A stretch of 27,749 bases of DNA, from contig CANRGQ010000008.1 of NCBI GenBank assembly GCA_947630195.1, forward strand, positions 1 through 27,749, given 5' to 3'. The notes below the pieces were generated by a model, which did no database searches, was not told where the DNA came from, and saw nothing but the letters and a program-made list of their open reading frames with translations. Both the position numbers and the translations under genes were made by a program. Source of the stretch: an uncultured Bacilli bacterium (GTDB taxonomy: Bacteria > Bacillota_I > Bacilli_A > RF39 > UBA660). Shown one piece after another: positions 14,761 to 21,073 of the stretch. Numbering within the stretch: the stretch's first letter is position 1; every line of letters begins with the position of its first letter.

Positions 14761-15918
14761 TTACTCTTTATTAACACTATTTAAAGATATATACTCTAAA
14801 GCTTTTAATTTACCAGAGGAAACATACTCTAAAGTTGCGCCGCCTCCACTAGAAAGGTAGGCAAAACTTTCATCATAACCAAATTTATGCACCGCACTTA
14901 AAGTATCTCCCCCGCCAATATAGACAGAAGCATCACTATTACTTAAACATTCCAGTAATCCTTTAGTACCTGTACTATAATTATCATCTTCATATTTACC
15001 ACAAGTACCATTAAAGAAAACCATATTTAAATTATTAAGTAATTCACTATCAATAATATTATCTAATATTACATCTTCATCTTCTACTTCTTCAATTTTA
15101 AGATTTAAATCTTGATCATTTCTTTTCACTATAAAGTTATTACTAAAGAATATCTTATCTGCATTATTTATTAATAGATTTTTAACACACTCTAGTACTT
15201 CTTCATCACTACTTACTAAACTTTCCCCTGTATTATAACCTTTAACTTTTAAGAACGTATTTAAAATACCACCTGTAATAATTAATTTATCGCATCTATT
15301 TAAAATATTTTCAATAATTTTAATTTTATCATCAACTTTAGCTCCACCCATGATAACTCCAAAAGGATGATTAGTTATCGTTATTAATGGTTCTAAATTA
15401 TTTATTTCACTTTCCACTAAAAAACCTAAATAAGTAGGTAAATATTTAGATATACCAGCAGTTGAGGCATGCGCTCTATGAAGGGATGCAAAAGCATCAA
15501 TAACAAATATATCAGCAAAACTACTCCAATATTTAGCAAGTTCTAAATCATTTGCACTTTCTCTTTTCTCTGGTACATCAGTAAATCTGGTATTCTCTAC
15601 TAAAAATATTTTTTTAGAACTTCTATTTATTTCTTCTAAACCCAAAGGATTACCAATAAACTCAATATCATAATATTTTTTTAAGTATTCATATACTATT
15701 TTTAAACTATTTTTCTCTTTATCATCTTCACTTTTAACTCTTCCAAAATGACTCATTAAAATAACTACATTATCACTTTCTAATAAATAATTAATTGTCT
15801 TAAAACTCTTCGTTATTTTACTATCATCACTAATGTTACCATCACTTACTGGTACATTAAAATCGCATCTTAATATAACTCTTTTATTCTTTATTTCTTT
15901 ATTACTCAAATATTCCAT
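14761..15918 (-). CDS. pgk: Phosphoglycerate kinase, divergent
   Basis: Transfers phosphate from 1,3-bisphosphoglycerate to ADP in glycolysis. About 385 aa, the normal length. Family marks: RCDFNVP near the N-terminus, MSHFGR, VENTRF, DAFASLHRAHAST, GGAKVDDKI, a GT-G motif near residue 325, GGGDTLSAV and SSGGGATLEYV. Several are altered from the usual forms (LENVRF, DAFGTAHRAH, WNGPMGVFE), and it stands alone rather than beside gap or tpi, so it could be a second or specialised copy. Three starts are possible (GTG 15927, ATG 15921, ATG 15918). GGGTGA is best placed for ATG 15918. The protein retains the substrate and nucleotide motifs, so activity is likely. Confidence 0.9.
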   Translation of the reverse strand: MEYLSNKEIKNKRVILRCDFNVPVSDGNISDDSKITKSFKTINYLLESDNVVILMSHFGRVKSEDDKEKNSLKIVYEYLKKYYDIEFIGNPLGLEEINRSSKKIFLVENTRFTDVPEKRESANDLELAKYWSSFADIFVIDAFASLHRAHASTAGISKYLPTYLGFLVESEINNLEPLITITNHPFGVIMGGAKVDDKIKIIENILNRCDKLIITGGILNTFLKVKGYNTGESLVSSDEEVLECVKNLLINNADKIFFSNNFIVKRNDQDLNLKIEEVEDEDVILDNIIDSELLNNLNMVFFNGTCGKYEDDNYSTGTKGLLECLSNSDASVYIGGGDTLSAVHKFGYDESFAYLSSGGGATLEYVSSGKLKALEYISLNSVNKE

Positions 15919-15941
15919 CATATTCACCCATTTATATCATA

Positions 15942-15973
15942 TCAAAAAAATCCTAAGTATTAATTACTTAAGA
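15942..15973 (-). terminator. Rho-independent terminator of the 96-aa gene
   Basis: A 9-bp stem with one G-U pair on the minus strand (15965-15973 with 15951-15959), a 5-base loop, then seven T. Confidence 0.82.
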
Positions 15974-16005
15974 CTTAATTTTGACGAATATTTAACATTT
16001 TAGAA

Positions 16006-16296
16006 TTATCTTTTTAAACTATCTTCTTCTAAAGAAAAAGATCTAATACTTTCTTTTACTTCTTCTAATTTTCTTTTTTGAATATCTAAAAACATTAACT
16101 TCATAAAACCACTACTATGATTAATTAAATATTCTATTTCAGAATTACTCATTTCCTTAAATAAATTCTCTTCCCGAGCATTTACTAATATTTCTTTCAT
16201 AGATAAATGTTTATCACCGAATTCTCCCTTATAATATCTATCCATAATACTATAATATTTCTTTAAATTAGAACTTAATTCTATATCTTTTGACAT
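16006..16296 (-). CDS. Small hypothetical protein
   Basis: 96 aa, helical and charged, with no membrane segment: MSKDIELSSNLKKYYSIMDR, then an MSNSEIEYLINHSSGFMKLMFLDI core and a glutamate-rich tail. Family not recognised. Strong evidence that it is a real gene comes from its surroundings: GGAGG eight bases before the ATG, an extended -10 promoter at 16322-16351 and a terminator right after the stop, so it is a single-gene transcript. Confidence 0.75.
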   Translation of the reverse strand: MSKDIELSSNLKKYYSIMDRYYKGEFGDKHLSMKEILVNAREENLFKEMSNSEIEYLINHSSGFMKLMFLDIQKRKLEEVKESIRSFSLEEDSLKR

Positions 16297-16321
16297 TTAA
16301 TAAACCTCCATGACAATCAAA

Positions 16322-16351
16322 ATAATACCATATACTTTATCAACTTGTAAA
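16322..16351 (-). promoter_or_regulatory. Promoter of the 96-aa gene
   Basis: TTTACA (16346-16351), an 18-bp spacer and TATTAT (16322-16327) preceded by TGG, an extended -10. Confidence 0.6.
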
Positions 16352-16373
16352 TAAAATTAAATCAATTTCTTTC

Positions 16374-16724
16374 TTAACTATGGTAAACAAAATATAATAT
16401 GCCAAAAGTAACAAGTACTATTAACCATGTTGAAACAACAAATATAATTATGTATTTTAATTGTTTTTTAATACTATCCATATTATTTTTTCTATCTGCT
16501 AATATTCGATTGTTCATTAACTCTATTTCTTTTTTATCAAAATGATTAACAATCCAGTTTTTATCATAATATTTATAATTTTTATCAAATGTATAACTTA
16601 TGCTTACATCTTGTTTAGAACCAACTACCTCTCCAGCGTTAGCATAGTTTTGGTAATCAAAAAGCACAGTAAAGAAGGAAAGAATTATTTCTAAATCACT
16701 ATATTCATCGAGTAAATAGAACAA
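16374..16724 (-). pseudogene. Truncated membrane-protein gene, 5' end lost at the TnpB element
   Basis: About 116 codons remain, ending in a C-terminal membrane helix (YIIIFVVSTWLIVLVTFGILYFVYHS). The only possible start nearby is a TTG at 16724 without a Shine-Dalgarno. The open frame continues a little further upstream, through codons for EINFNLLSFT, until it hits a TGA inside the omega-RNA region of the TnpB element. This looks like a gene whose front part was cut off when the element inserted; the missing part is not visible on the far side (18051-18471). Alternatively it is a short gene with a poor start. Family not recognised. Confidence 0.6.
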
Positions 16725-16754
16725 AAGTAAAACTCAATAAATTAAAATTTATTT

Positions 16755-16889
16755 CGTTTCACCCCGATAAGCCTCACGGCTTATCTTTCCTGCTTCATTG
16801 GATTTCACTCCTCCACAGGCCATATTTCCGACAGTCGCTGCCGTACTTGTTTTTTTTATTTATATTTTATTGTTATTATTTAATTATTT
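16755..16889 (-). ncRNA. Omega-RNA (reRNA)-like 3' region of tnpB
   Basis: A GC-richer non-coding stretch directly after the tnpB stop. It contains GGCAGCGACTGTCGG, GGCCTGTGGAGGAGTG and CCAATGAAGCAGGAA, the type of segment conserved after tnpB in IS200/IS605 elements. Then comes a perfect 8-bp hairpin, GATAAGCC/GGCTTATC (16766-16773 with 16778-16785), near the presumed element end. TnpB nucleases use such RNA with a guide taken from the sequence beyond the right end. The exact 3' boundary and guide are not resolved; the element end should lie near 16740-16760. Confidence 0.7.
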
Positions 16890-18035
16890 TTAATTTTGAT
16901 ATTTTTCTTTATAGTAACTTATTATCCCTTCATACATTATGTTTATACTAGCATTTAGATCTCTTTCTATCTCTATTCCACATTTAGGACATTTATATTC
17001 CCTTATTTTGATATCTTTCATTTTATTATTCTTATGTCCACAACAACTACATATTTGACTACTGGCATAATATCTATTTACTTGGATTAATTTCTTATTT
17101 AACCAATAACATTTGTATTTAAGCCTTCTTATTATGTCACTCATTGTGGAATTAAGAATATTTTTTCTTAGAGATTTATTGGCTTCTTTTATCATATTGT
17201 TTATACTTAAGTCTTCAGTTACTATTATATCATTATCTTTTATTATTTTACTTACTATTTCTTCATTTGTCTTTCTTCTAGCATTTTGTAACTTCCTATA
17301 TGCCTCTTGAAGTTTCATTTTATATTTATAATAATTTTTACTTCCTTTTATTTTTCTAGATAAACCTTTTTGTAATCCTTTTATCTTCTTTTCATATTTA
17401 TTTAAATAATTAGGATTACCATAACTTATTCCTTCACTAGTTGTTACTAAACTTTTTATTCCCATATCTATTCCTATTACAGATGCTGTATTAGATTTTA
17501 TATAAGGTATTTCTTCTTCAACACATATAGATACATAATATTTATTAGCAACATGTTCTATCGTGGCATTTATTATTCTTCCCTTTATATATTCGATATT
17601 GCGATATCCTCTTATTTTTACTTCTTTTAATTTAGGTAAAGTTATAGTTCTTTCTTTTAAATCTAAATTAATGTTTTCATAAAGGTTACCTTTATATGTA
17701 TTTTTTATATAATTTGTTCTATAACTATCTTTTATTCCCTTTTTCTTATATCTTGGATAACCACCTTGTCTTTTATAATATTTATTTAATCCATTTTCTA
17801 AATCAAATACTGCACATCTTAAAGAACAACTATCTACTTCTTTTAAGAATGGATATTCATTATATAGTTTTGGTATTTCTTTTATCATATCAAACTTACT
17901 AAGTTTAGAATTATCTTTTTTCTTACTTAGCATTATATTATATACAAGTCTTGAACAACCTATAGTTTTATTTATTAATTCTATTTGTTCTTCATTTGGA
18001 TACATTCTAAATTTATAAGCTCGATTTACTAACAC
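16890..18035 (-). CDS. tnpB: TnpB, RNA-guided nuclease of IS200/IS605-type element
   Basis: About 381 aa, full length. N-terminal helix-turn-helix-like OrfB region (VNRAYKFRMYPNEEQIELINKTIGCSRLVYN). RuvC-like catalytic residues are all present: D in VIGIDMGIKSLVTT, E in IIVTEDLSI, D in ERDLNASINI. A zinc finger with CSCCG and YKCPKCG lies between the last two. TnpB is an omega-RNA-guided DNA endonuclease that helps retain the element. No TnpA (Y1 transposase) is in the window, so the copy can move only with help in trans. The frame opens at ATG 18050, but GGAGG (18043-18047) is placed for GTG 18035, and the promoter would start transcription near 18052. Confidence 0.93.
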   Translation of the reverse strand: MLVNRAYKFRMYPNEEQIELINKTIGCSRLVYNIMLSKKKDNSKLSKFDMIKEIPKLYNEYPFLKEVDSCSLRCAVFDLENGLNKYYKRQGGYPRYKKKGIKDSYRTNYIKNTYKGNLYENINLDLKERTITLPKLKEVKIRGYRNIEYIKGRIINATIEHVANKYYVSICVEEEIPYIKSNTASVIGIDMGIKSLVTTSEGISYGNPNYLNKYEKKIKGLQKGLSRKIKGSKNYYKYKMKLQEAYRKLQNARRKTNEEIVSKIIKDNDIIVTEDLSINNMIKEANKSLRKNILNSTMSDIIRRLKYKCYWLNKKLIQVNRYYASSQICSCCGHKNNKMKDIKIREYKCPKCGIEIERDLNASINIMYEGIISYYKEKYQN

Positions 18036-18058
18036 AACCATTACCTCCATACAATATA

Positions 18059-18087
18059 ATTATACTATACGAACAAACGAATGTCAA
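18059..18087 (-). promoter_or_regulatory. Consensus promoter of tnpB
   Basis: TTGACA (18082-18087), a 17-bp spacer and TATAAT (18059-18064): a perfect sigma-A consensus, unusually strong for a transposon gene. Confidence 0.85.
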
Positions 18088-18137
18088 CATAAAGTTTCAC
18101 TTTTTGCATAACTTTCCTATTGTATAAAACATAATAT

Positions 18138-18243
18138 TTTGAAAGCGGATTATTAGTTTTAAGACAGAAAACGAAATATAGGAAATAGGTAATAATTAAA
18201 TAACATAAATGAAGTATTTTATCAACCAAAACCCGCTTTCAAA
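18138..18243 (-). ncRNA. Possible small RNA with complementary ends, under Spo0A control
   Basis: An 11-bp perfect inverted repeat (TTTGAAAGCGG at 18138-18148, CCGCTTTCAAA at 18233-18243) brackets about 84 non-coding bases. A minus-strand promoter at 18249-18277 would start transcription at about 18242, exactly at the right arm, so the transcript's ends would pair. No convincing ORF or Shine-Dalgarno lies inside, and no clear terminator follows. It could instead be part of the left flank of the TnpB element. Confidence 0.4.
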
Positions 18244-18248
18244 GAGTG

Positions 18249-18277
18249 ATAATATACTATTATTTTACTAAAATCAA
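18249..18277 (-). promoter_or_regulatory. Promoter preceding the 18242 transcript
   Basis: TTGATT (18272-18277), a 17-bp spacer and TATTAT (18249-18254). The nearest Spo0A box ends five bases upstream of the -35. Confidence 0.5.
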
Positions 18278-18281
18278 GTCG

Positions 18282-18348
18282 TTCGACAAATGTTGTCAAA
18301 ACTTCTAATATTATGACAAAATTCGACAATCTGTCGAACTTTGTCAAG
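18282..18348. promoter_or_regulatory. Dense cluster of Spo0A boxes
   Basis: Minus-strand boxes at 18282-18290 (TTTGTCGAA, perfect), 18312-18320 (TTTGTCATA) and 18322-18330 (ATTGTCGAA). Plus-strand boxes at 18292-18300 (GTTGTCAAA), 18330-18338 (TCTGTCGAA) and 18340-18348 (TTTGTCAAG). Same-strand neighbours are again spaced 10 bp apart. Confidence 0.72.
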
Positions 18349-18385
18349 CAATTAACCATTAATTTACATAGATTATAAAATTTCA

Positions 18386-18433
18386 GTGCCGGTTATTTAT
18401 GTGTTATATTACATATGTTTCTTATACCGGCAC
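18386..18433 (-). other. GC-rich long stem-loop after the surface-protein gene
   Basis: GTGCCGGT (18386-18393) pairs perfectly with ACCGGCAC (18426-18433) around 32 bases. It follows the stop of the 18472 gene by about 40 bases, with a small CGCC-CAA-GGCG hairpin between. No strong T run follows, so it may be a processed 3' end or a structure linked to the variable-region-like gene end rather than a plain terminator. Confidence 0.5.
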
Positions 18434-18471
18434 GCCTTTTGTTTACCTCCTTACTGCCGCCTTGGGCGATA

Positions 18472-19686
18472 TTATGCATTGCTCAAACTTGTGATTATGT
18501 ATGGACTAGATTCTGTCCCTGTCCCTATTATGGTTACATCGGACTCAAGATAGAAGACAGGACGAACCGCACGCCTACTGTACTCATAGTAGTCCAAGGC
18601 GCCGTTCGAACCCACAAACCACGCACGGTAACCAAAATAGCTGCTGTAGTAGCCATACCTAGTCATGGTCCATTCCCAACTACTACTATATGTTCCTGTT
18701 TTTCCGCTCATTGTGTTTGTAATATGAAGCCAACTATCTTTATTTGTTGCATATGTCCATGAATTATAATAATCACTGGCATACATTAAACCTACTGGGT
18801 ATTTTTTACTTGTTCTTGTTTTTGCCTCTGCTCCACTACTTGTTGCGTTTGTTCTATCTCCTTTCCACCAATATACTTCTTTTATTAAGTCTTTTACCCC
18901 TAGTCCATTGTAGAAACCATTTCCATTTATTGATACTCTTACTGTATTACTTGCATTATCCCAATCTATATTTGTTTGATAATCACTTGACCAGTCTTGG
19001 CTTGTACTTGTTGGTATTACTTTGATTACCTTTAACATTCCCTTATCTAATCCTAATGAATTACTTTCTGCCGCTTCCGTTCCGTCTGTTACTCCTATTA
19101 TACGGTATAAGTATTTATTTCCTTCGGCACTTCCGCATGTTTCGGGATTTTTTGGCCCTCCTATACATATGAAGTTATTTGTAACTTGGTCTTTTGTTCC
19201 TTTAAATCTATATAATCCTTGAACTGCTGTATTATTTCCATTTGCATAATATTGTCCTCCTTGGGCTTCTAATGTTTCTAATGCGTGTCTTCCTTTACCA
19301 AAGTATAAAGTACAATATATGGTTTGCTTTGTTTTGATATGTGCTGTATAACTTGTTTCATCAAATGTTAAAACATTTTTACTTGGAACATTTGCACCTT
19401 CACTATCGGTACATTCTGCTCCTGCATATGTATATGTATTCTTATCTGGCCATTTGTTTCTATCTTCTGCTTCATGCCAGCCATATTCTGTTTCGTCTGC
19501 ACTTATTCCATCATTTTGTATCATTATAGCGAGTGATTTATCTTTTTCTTTAAATACATCTATTGTTTTGATATCCTCTGTTACTTCATTTTTTATACTT
19601 AATGATTTTATAATGTTGTAACTTTCTCCTAATATTAGTATTCCTACAATGATTATTATAATTGTTAATATTCTATCTTTTTTCAT
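18472..19686 (-). CDS. Secreted or membrane-anchored surface protein with an FGE/C-type-lectin-like C-terminal domain
   Basis: 404 aa. An N-terminal membrane segment (RILTIIIIIVGILILGESYNII) is followed by a Cys-containing repeat-like domain (YAGAECTDSEG, TIYCTLYFG) and then a C-terminal domain with ICIGGPKNPETCG, KYLYRIIGVTDG, YPVGLMYASDYY, WEWTMTR and RRAVRPVFYL. The WEWT and VRPxxYL motifs resemble the formylglycine-generating-enzyme/C-type-lectin fold, used for display or binding when catalytic cysteines are absent. The last third is unusually rich in NNC codons (see 18574-18654). Start: ATG 19686 behind GGGAGG, not the upstream in-frame codon at 19731, which lies inside the previous gene. 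It is the second gene of an operon with the frameshifted gene at 20531, whose Cys-rich repeats it resembles. Confidence 0.82.
   Translation of the reverse strand: MKKDRILTIIIIIVGILILGESYNIIKSLSIKNEVTEDIKTIDVFKEKDKSLAIMIQNDGISADETEYGWHEAEDRNKWPDKNTYTYAGAECTDSEGANVPSKNVLTFDETSYTAHIKTKQTIYCTLYFGKGRHALETLEAQGGQYYANGNNTAVQGLYRFKGTKDQVTNNFICIGGPKNPETCGSAEGNKYLYRIIGVTDGTEAAESNSLGLDKGMLKVIKVIPTSTSQDWSSDYQTNIDWDNASNTVRVSINGNGFYNGLGVKDLIKEVYWWKGDRTNATSSGAEAKTRTSKKYPVGLMYASDYYNSWTYATNKDSWLHITNTMSGKTGTYSSSWEWTMTRYGYYSSYFGYRAWFVGSNGALDYYEYSRRAVRPVFYLESDVTIIGTGTESSPYIITSLSNA
18574..18654 (-). other. Variable-region-like segment with NNC codon cluster
   Basis: In this stretch, codons such as GGC, TAC, AGC, AAC, GCC and GAC dominate (GYYSS, SNGALDYYEY), although the rest of the window prefers A/T third bases. 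Diversity-generating retroelements turn template AAC codons into NNC codons in just this kind of C-type-lectin domain. No reverse transcriptase or template repeat is in the window. Confidence 0.4.
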
Positions 19687-19696
19687 ATATCCTCCC

Positions 19697-20531
19697 TTAC
19701 TTAAAATATGCATAACATGTATTTGGTCCATCTGTATCTATGGTAAAGCCGTCTGTATCATTGTAATCTATATTTGTTGCTACTTTATCATTTGAGCATT
19801 TACTTCCTAAATATTCTTTTCCTGTTGGTATGGTACTACTCATTTTATATTTATTTCCTTCGTATTCTCTATCACCACTTGTATCTTGAATATAGGCATA
19901 TACTATTACATCGGATATCTTATCTCTATCATAATAAAGTCTACATACTATTTGGTTTGGTTTAGTTTCTGATACTGTTATATCAACTGTTCCGTCTTCA
20001 CTTATTGTATAATCCGGATTATATATTGTTCCTTCTTCATTATCTTTAGGATAACAATTAGATATATCTTGATTTAAAGTAAATCCTGTTACTGGTACTT
20101 CTTTATTCTCTTTATATTTTTTAGGATTATCAGGCATCTGGGTATACCATATGACATTGACATCAGTACTTTTACCACTTAATGGACCTTCTTTTACTGT
20201 TTCTCCTTCTCCAGCAAAGTTTCCGACTTTAGATGTAAATATTGGAACAGGTTCCATTTCATAATTATAAAAGGCATGTGTTTTATTAATGGCAACATTT
20301 ATTAATACCAACGCAAAAAATACTAATACGAATATTCCTAATATTAGTTCTTTGTTTTTTAATTTATCTCTTATTTTTTCTTTTATATTACTAAGTTTAT
20401 CTTTTAAATTATTTGGTATGAATACTAAAGATATTAGGGTGTTACAATAACCCCCCCCCGATTTGGGTATTTAGAACTACTAACATAGATATTGCTACAT
20501 ATAATACTAAGTTTGTTTTATCTTTCTTCAT
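19697..20531 (-). pseudogene. Surface-protein gene split by a frameshift at a G9 tract (possibly phase-variable)
   Basis: Translation from ATG 20531 (AGAGGT upstream) gives MKKDKTNLVLYVAISMLVVL and then reaches nine G residues (20459-20451). In the present length the frame ends three codons later at TAA. In the other frame the protein continues NTLISLVFIPNNLKDKLSNI, a second membrane helix (LILGIFVLVFFALVLINVAI) and about 190 extracytoplasmic residues with paired cysteines (SNCYPKDNEEG, IVCRLYYDRD, GSKCSN, NTCYAYF). A tract of 8 or 11 G would join the parts. The two parts fit one gene, so this is either an OFF state of a contingency locus, a decayed gene or a homopolymer sequencing error. It precedes the 19686 gene by ten bases. 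Confidence 0.7.
20451..20459. repeat. Homopolymer tract, nine C (nine G in the coding strand)
   Basis: A G9 run is unexpected by composition in DNA this AT-rich. It lies near the start of the surface-protein gene, where slippage would switch the frame. Confidence 0.9.
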
Positions 20532-20732
20532 ATTCTTACCTCTTTTTTATTATTAATTATTTATTATATTTTTATACTTATGTTGTAAATACCGAATACT
20601 TAATACAAAATAAAAATATTCTTCTACCTTACATTTAAATAATAAACTATTTAAATTAATTAGTCAATAAGAAGTTTTTTTCAAATGTAAAAATAAGGTT
20701 TTAAAAATTTTTAAAAAATTATCTTTGTTCGC

Positions 20733-20761
20733 TATACAATGTTGCTTTTATGATATATAAT
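20733..20761 (+). promoter_or_regulatory. Promoter of the 29-aa peptide mRNA
   Basis: TATACA (20733-20738), a 17-bp spacer and consensus TATAAT (20756-20761). The start would be at about 20768-20770, exactly at the 5' complementary arm. The sequence TATAATTAATATTAGGAAA closely matches the plus-strand promoter of the other locus (25903 on). Confidence 0.65.
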
Positions 20762-20769
20762 TAATATTA

Positions 20770-20797
20770 GGAAATACTTAACTGTTGAGTACTTGCC
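20770..20797 (+). repeat. 5' leader arm complementary to the mRNA 3' end
   Basis: GGAAATACTTAACT (20770-20783) pairs perfectly with 20985-20998, and GTTGAGTACTTGCC (20784-20797) pairs with 20965-20978 in all but one G-U position and an end base. The whole 28-base arm therefore matches the terminator hairpin. The arm can also fold on itself. Confidence 0.85.
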
Positions 20798-20819
20798 TAC
20801 TTTCTTTATAGAAAGGAGG
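20796..20819 (+). promoter_or_regulatory. Hairpin that hides the Shine-Dalgarno of the 29-aa peptide
   Basis: CCTACTTTC (20796-20804) pairs with GAAAGGAGG (20811-20819) with one mismatch and a 6-base loop, covering the whole ribosome-binding site. Confidence 0.75.
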
Positions 20820-20828
20820 CTTGGTATT

Positions 20829-20918
20829 ATGAAGAAAAAGGATTTACTTATTACTTCATTAATACTTATTATCTTCCTGTTAACTTCATCATTATTATTT
20901 TTGATAATAAAAAAATAA
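20829..20918 (+). CDS. 29-aa single-helix membrane peptide, type I toxin-like
   Basis: The product is MKKKDLLITSL followed by a hydrophobic helix (ILIIFLLTSSLLFLII) and a KK end. Lysines at both ends around one membrane-spanning stretch is the form of many type I toxins (TxpA, BsrG, Fst classes), although no close sequence match is recognised. A very strong GAAAGGAGG lies nine bases before the ATG but is locked in a hairpin. The mRNA 5' leader can pair with its own 3' end, and an antisense RNA gene faces it. Nothing is coded downstream on this strand before the terminator, so it is not a leader peptide. It is too short for ordinary ORF calling. A membrane-acting toxin is the best guess; a small regulatory membrane peptide is the alternative. 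Confidence 0.72.
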   Translation: MKKKDLLITSLILIIFLLTSSLLFLIIKK

Positions 20919-21028
20919 AGTACTCAATCAACTAGATCAAGTACAACTCAAAAATATTTTTGGGGCAAGTACTTAACGCGCAAAAGTTAAGTATTTCCCT
21001 TTTTTATTTTATGTAATATTTCTTTGAC
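20906..21028 (-). ncRNA. Antisense RNA facing the 29-aa peptide mRNA (putative antitoxin)
   Basis: Starts near 21028 from the promoter at 21035-21063 and ends at a minus-strand hairpin, GTACTTGATC/GATTGAGTAC (20935-20944 with 20920-20929; all ten pairs hold, two of them G-U), followed by a T-rich run (to about 20906). It overlaps the peptide's last codons and entire 3' untranslated region. Its sequence repeats that of the mRNA 5' leader. Confidence 0.65.
20962..21006 (+). terminator. Terminator of the 29-aa peptide mRNA
   Basis: AAGTACTTAAC (20967-20977) pairs with GTTAAGTATTT (20986-20996, one G-U), extended by GGG/CCC around a bulge and followed by six or more T. Confidence 0.82.
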
Positions 21029-21034
21029 ATATAC

Positions 21035-21063
21035 ATAATAGCACAAATACTATTATTTTACAA
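21035..21063 (-). promoter_or_regulatory. Promoter of the antisense RNA
   Basis: TTGTAA (21058-21063), a 17-bp spacer and TATTAT (21035-21040) with an extended TGC. It lies just after the stop of the M23 peptidase gene. Confidence 0.7.
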
Positions 21064-21073
21064 GATATATGGC

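Noticed and set aside
16766..16785. GATAAGCC hairpin as the tnpB terminator
   Set aside because: No T run follows on the minus strand, and it sits within the conserved post-tnpB region; an omega-RNA element is more likely.
18233..18243. CCGCTTTCAAA repeat as a simple terminator
   Set aside because: The arms are 84 bases apart and no T run follows on either strand.
18415..19529. Plus-strand reading frames across the surface-protein gene
   Set aside because: Opposite-strand shadows of a gene with a membrane segment, Cys pattern and good start; no family match or ribosome-binding site.
20829..20918. 29-aa peptide as a leader or attenuator peptide
   Set aside because: A strong terminator follows and no gene lies downstream on that strand; an antisense gene faces it instead.
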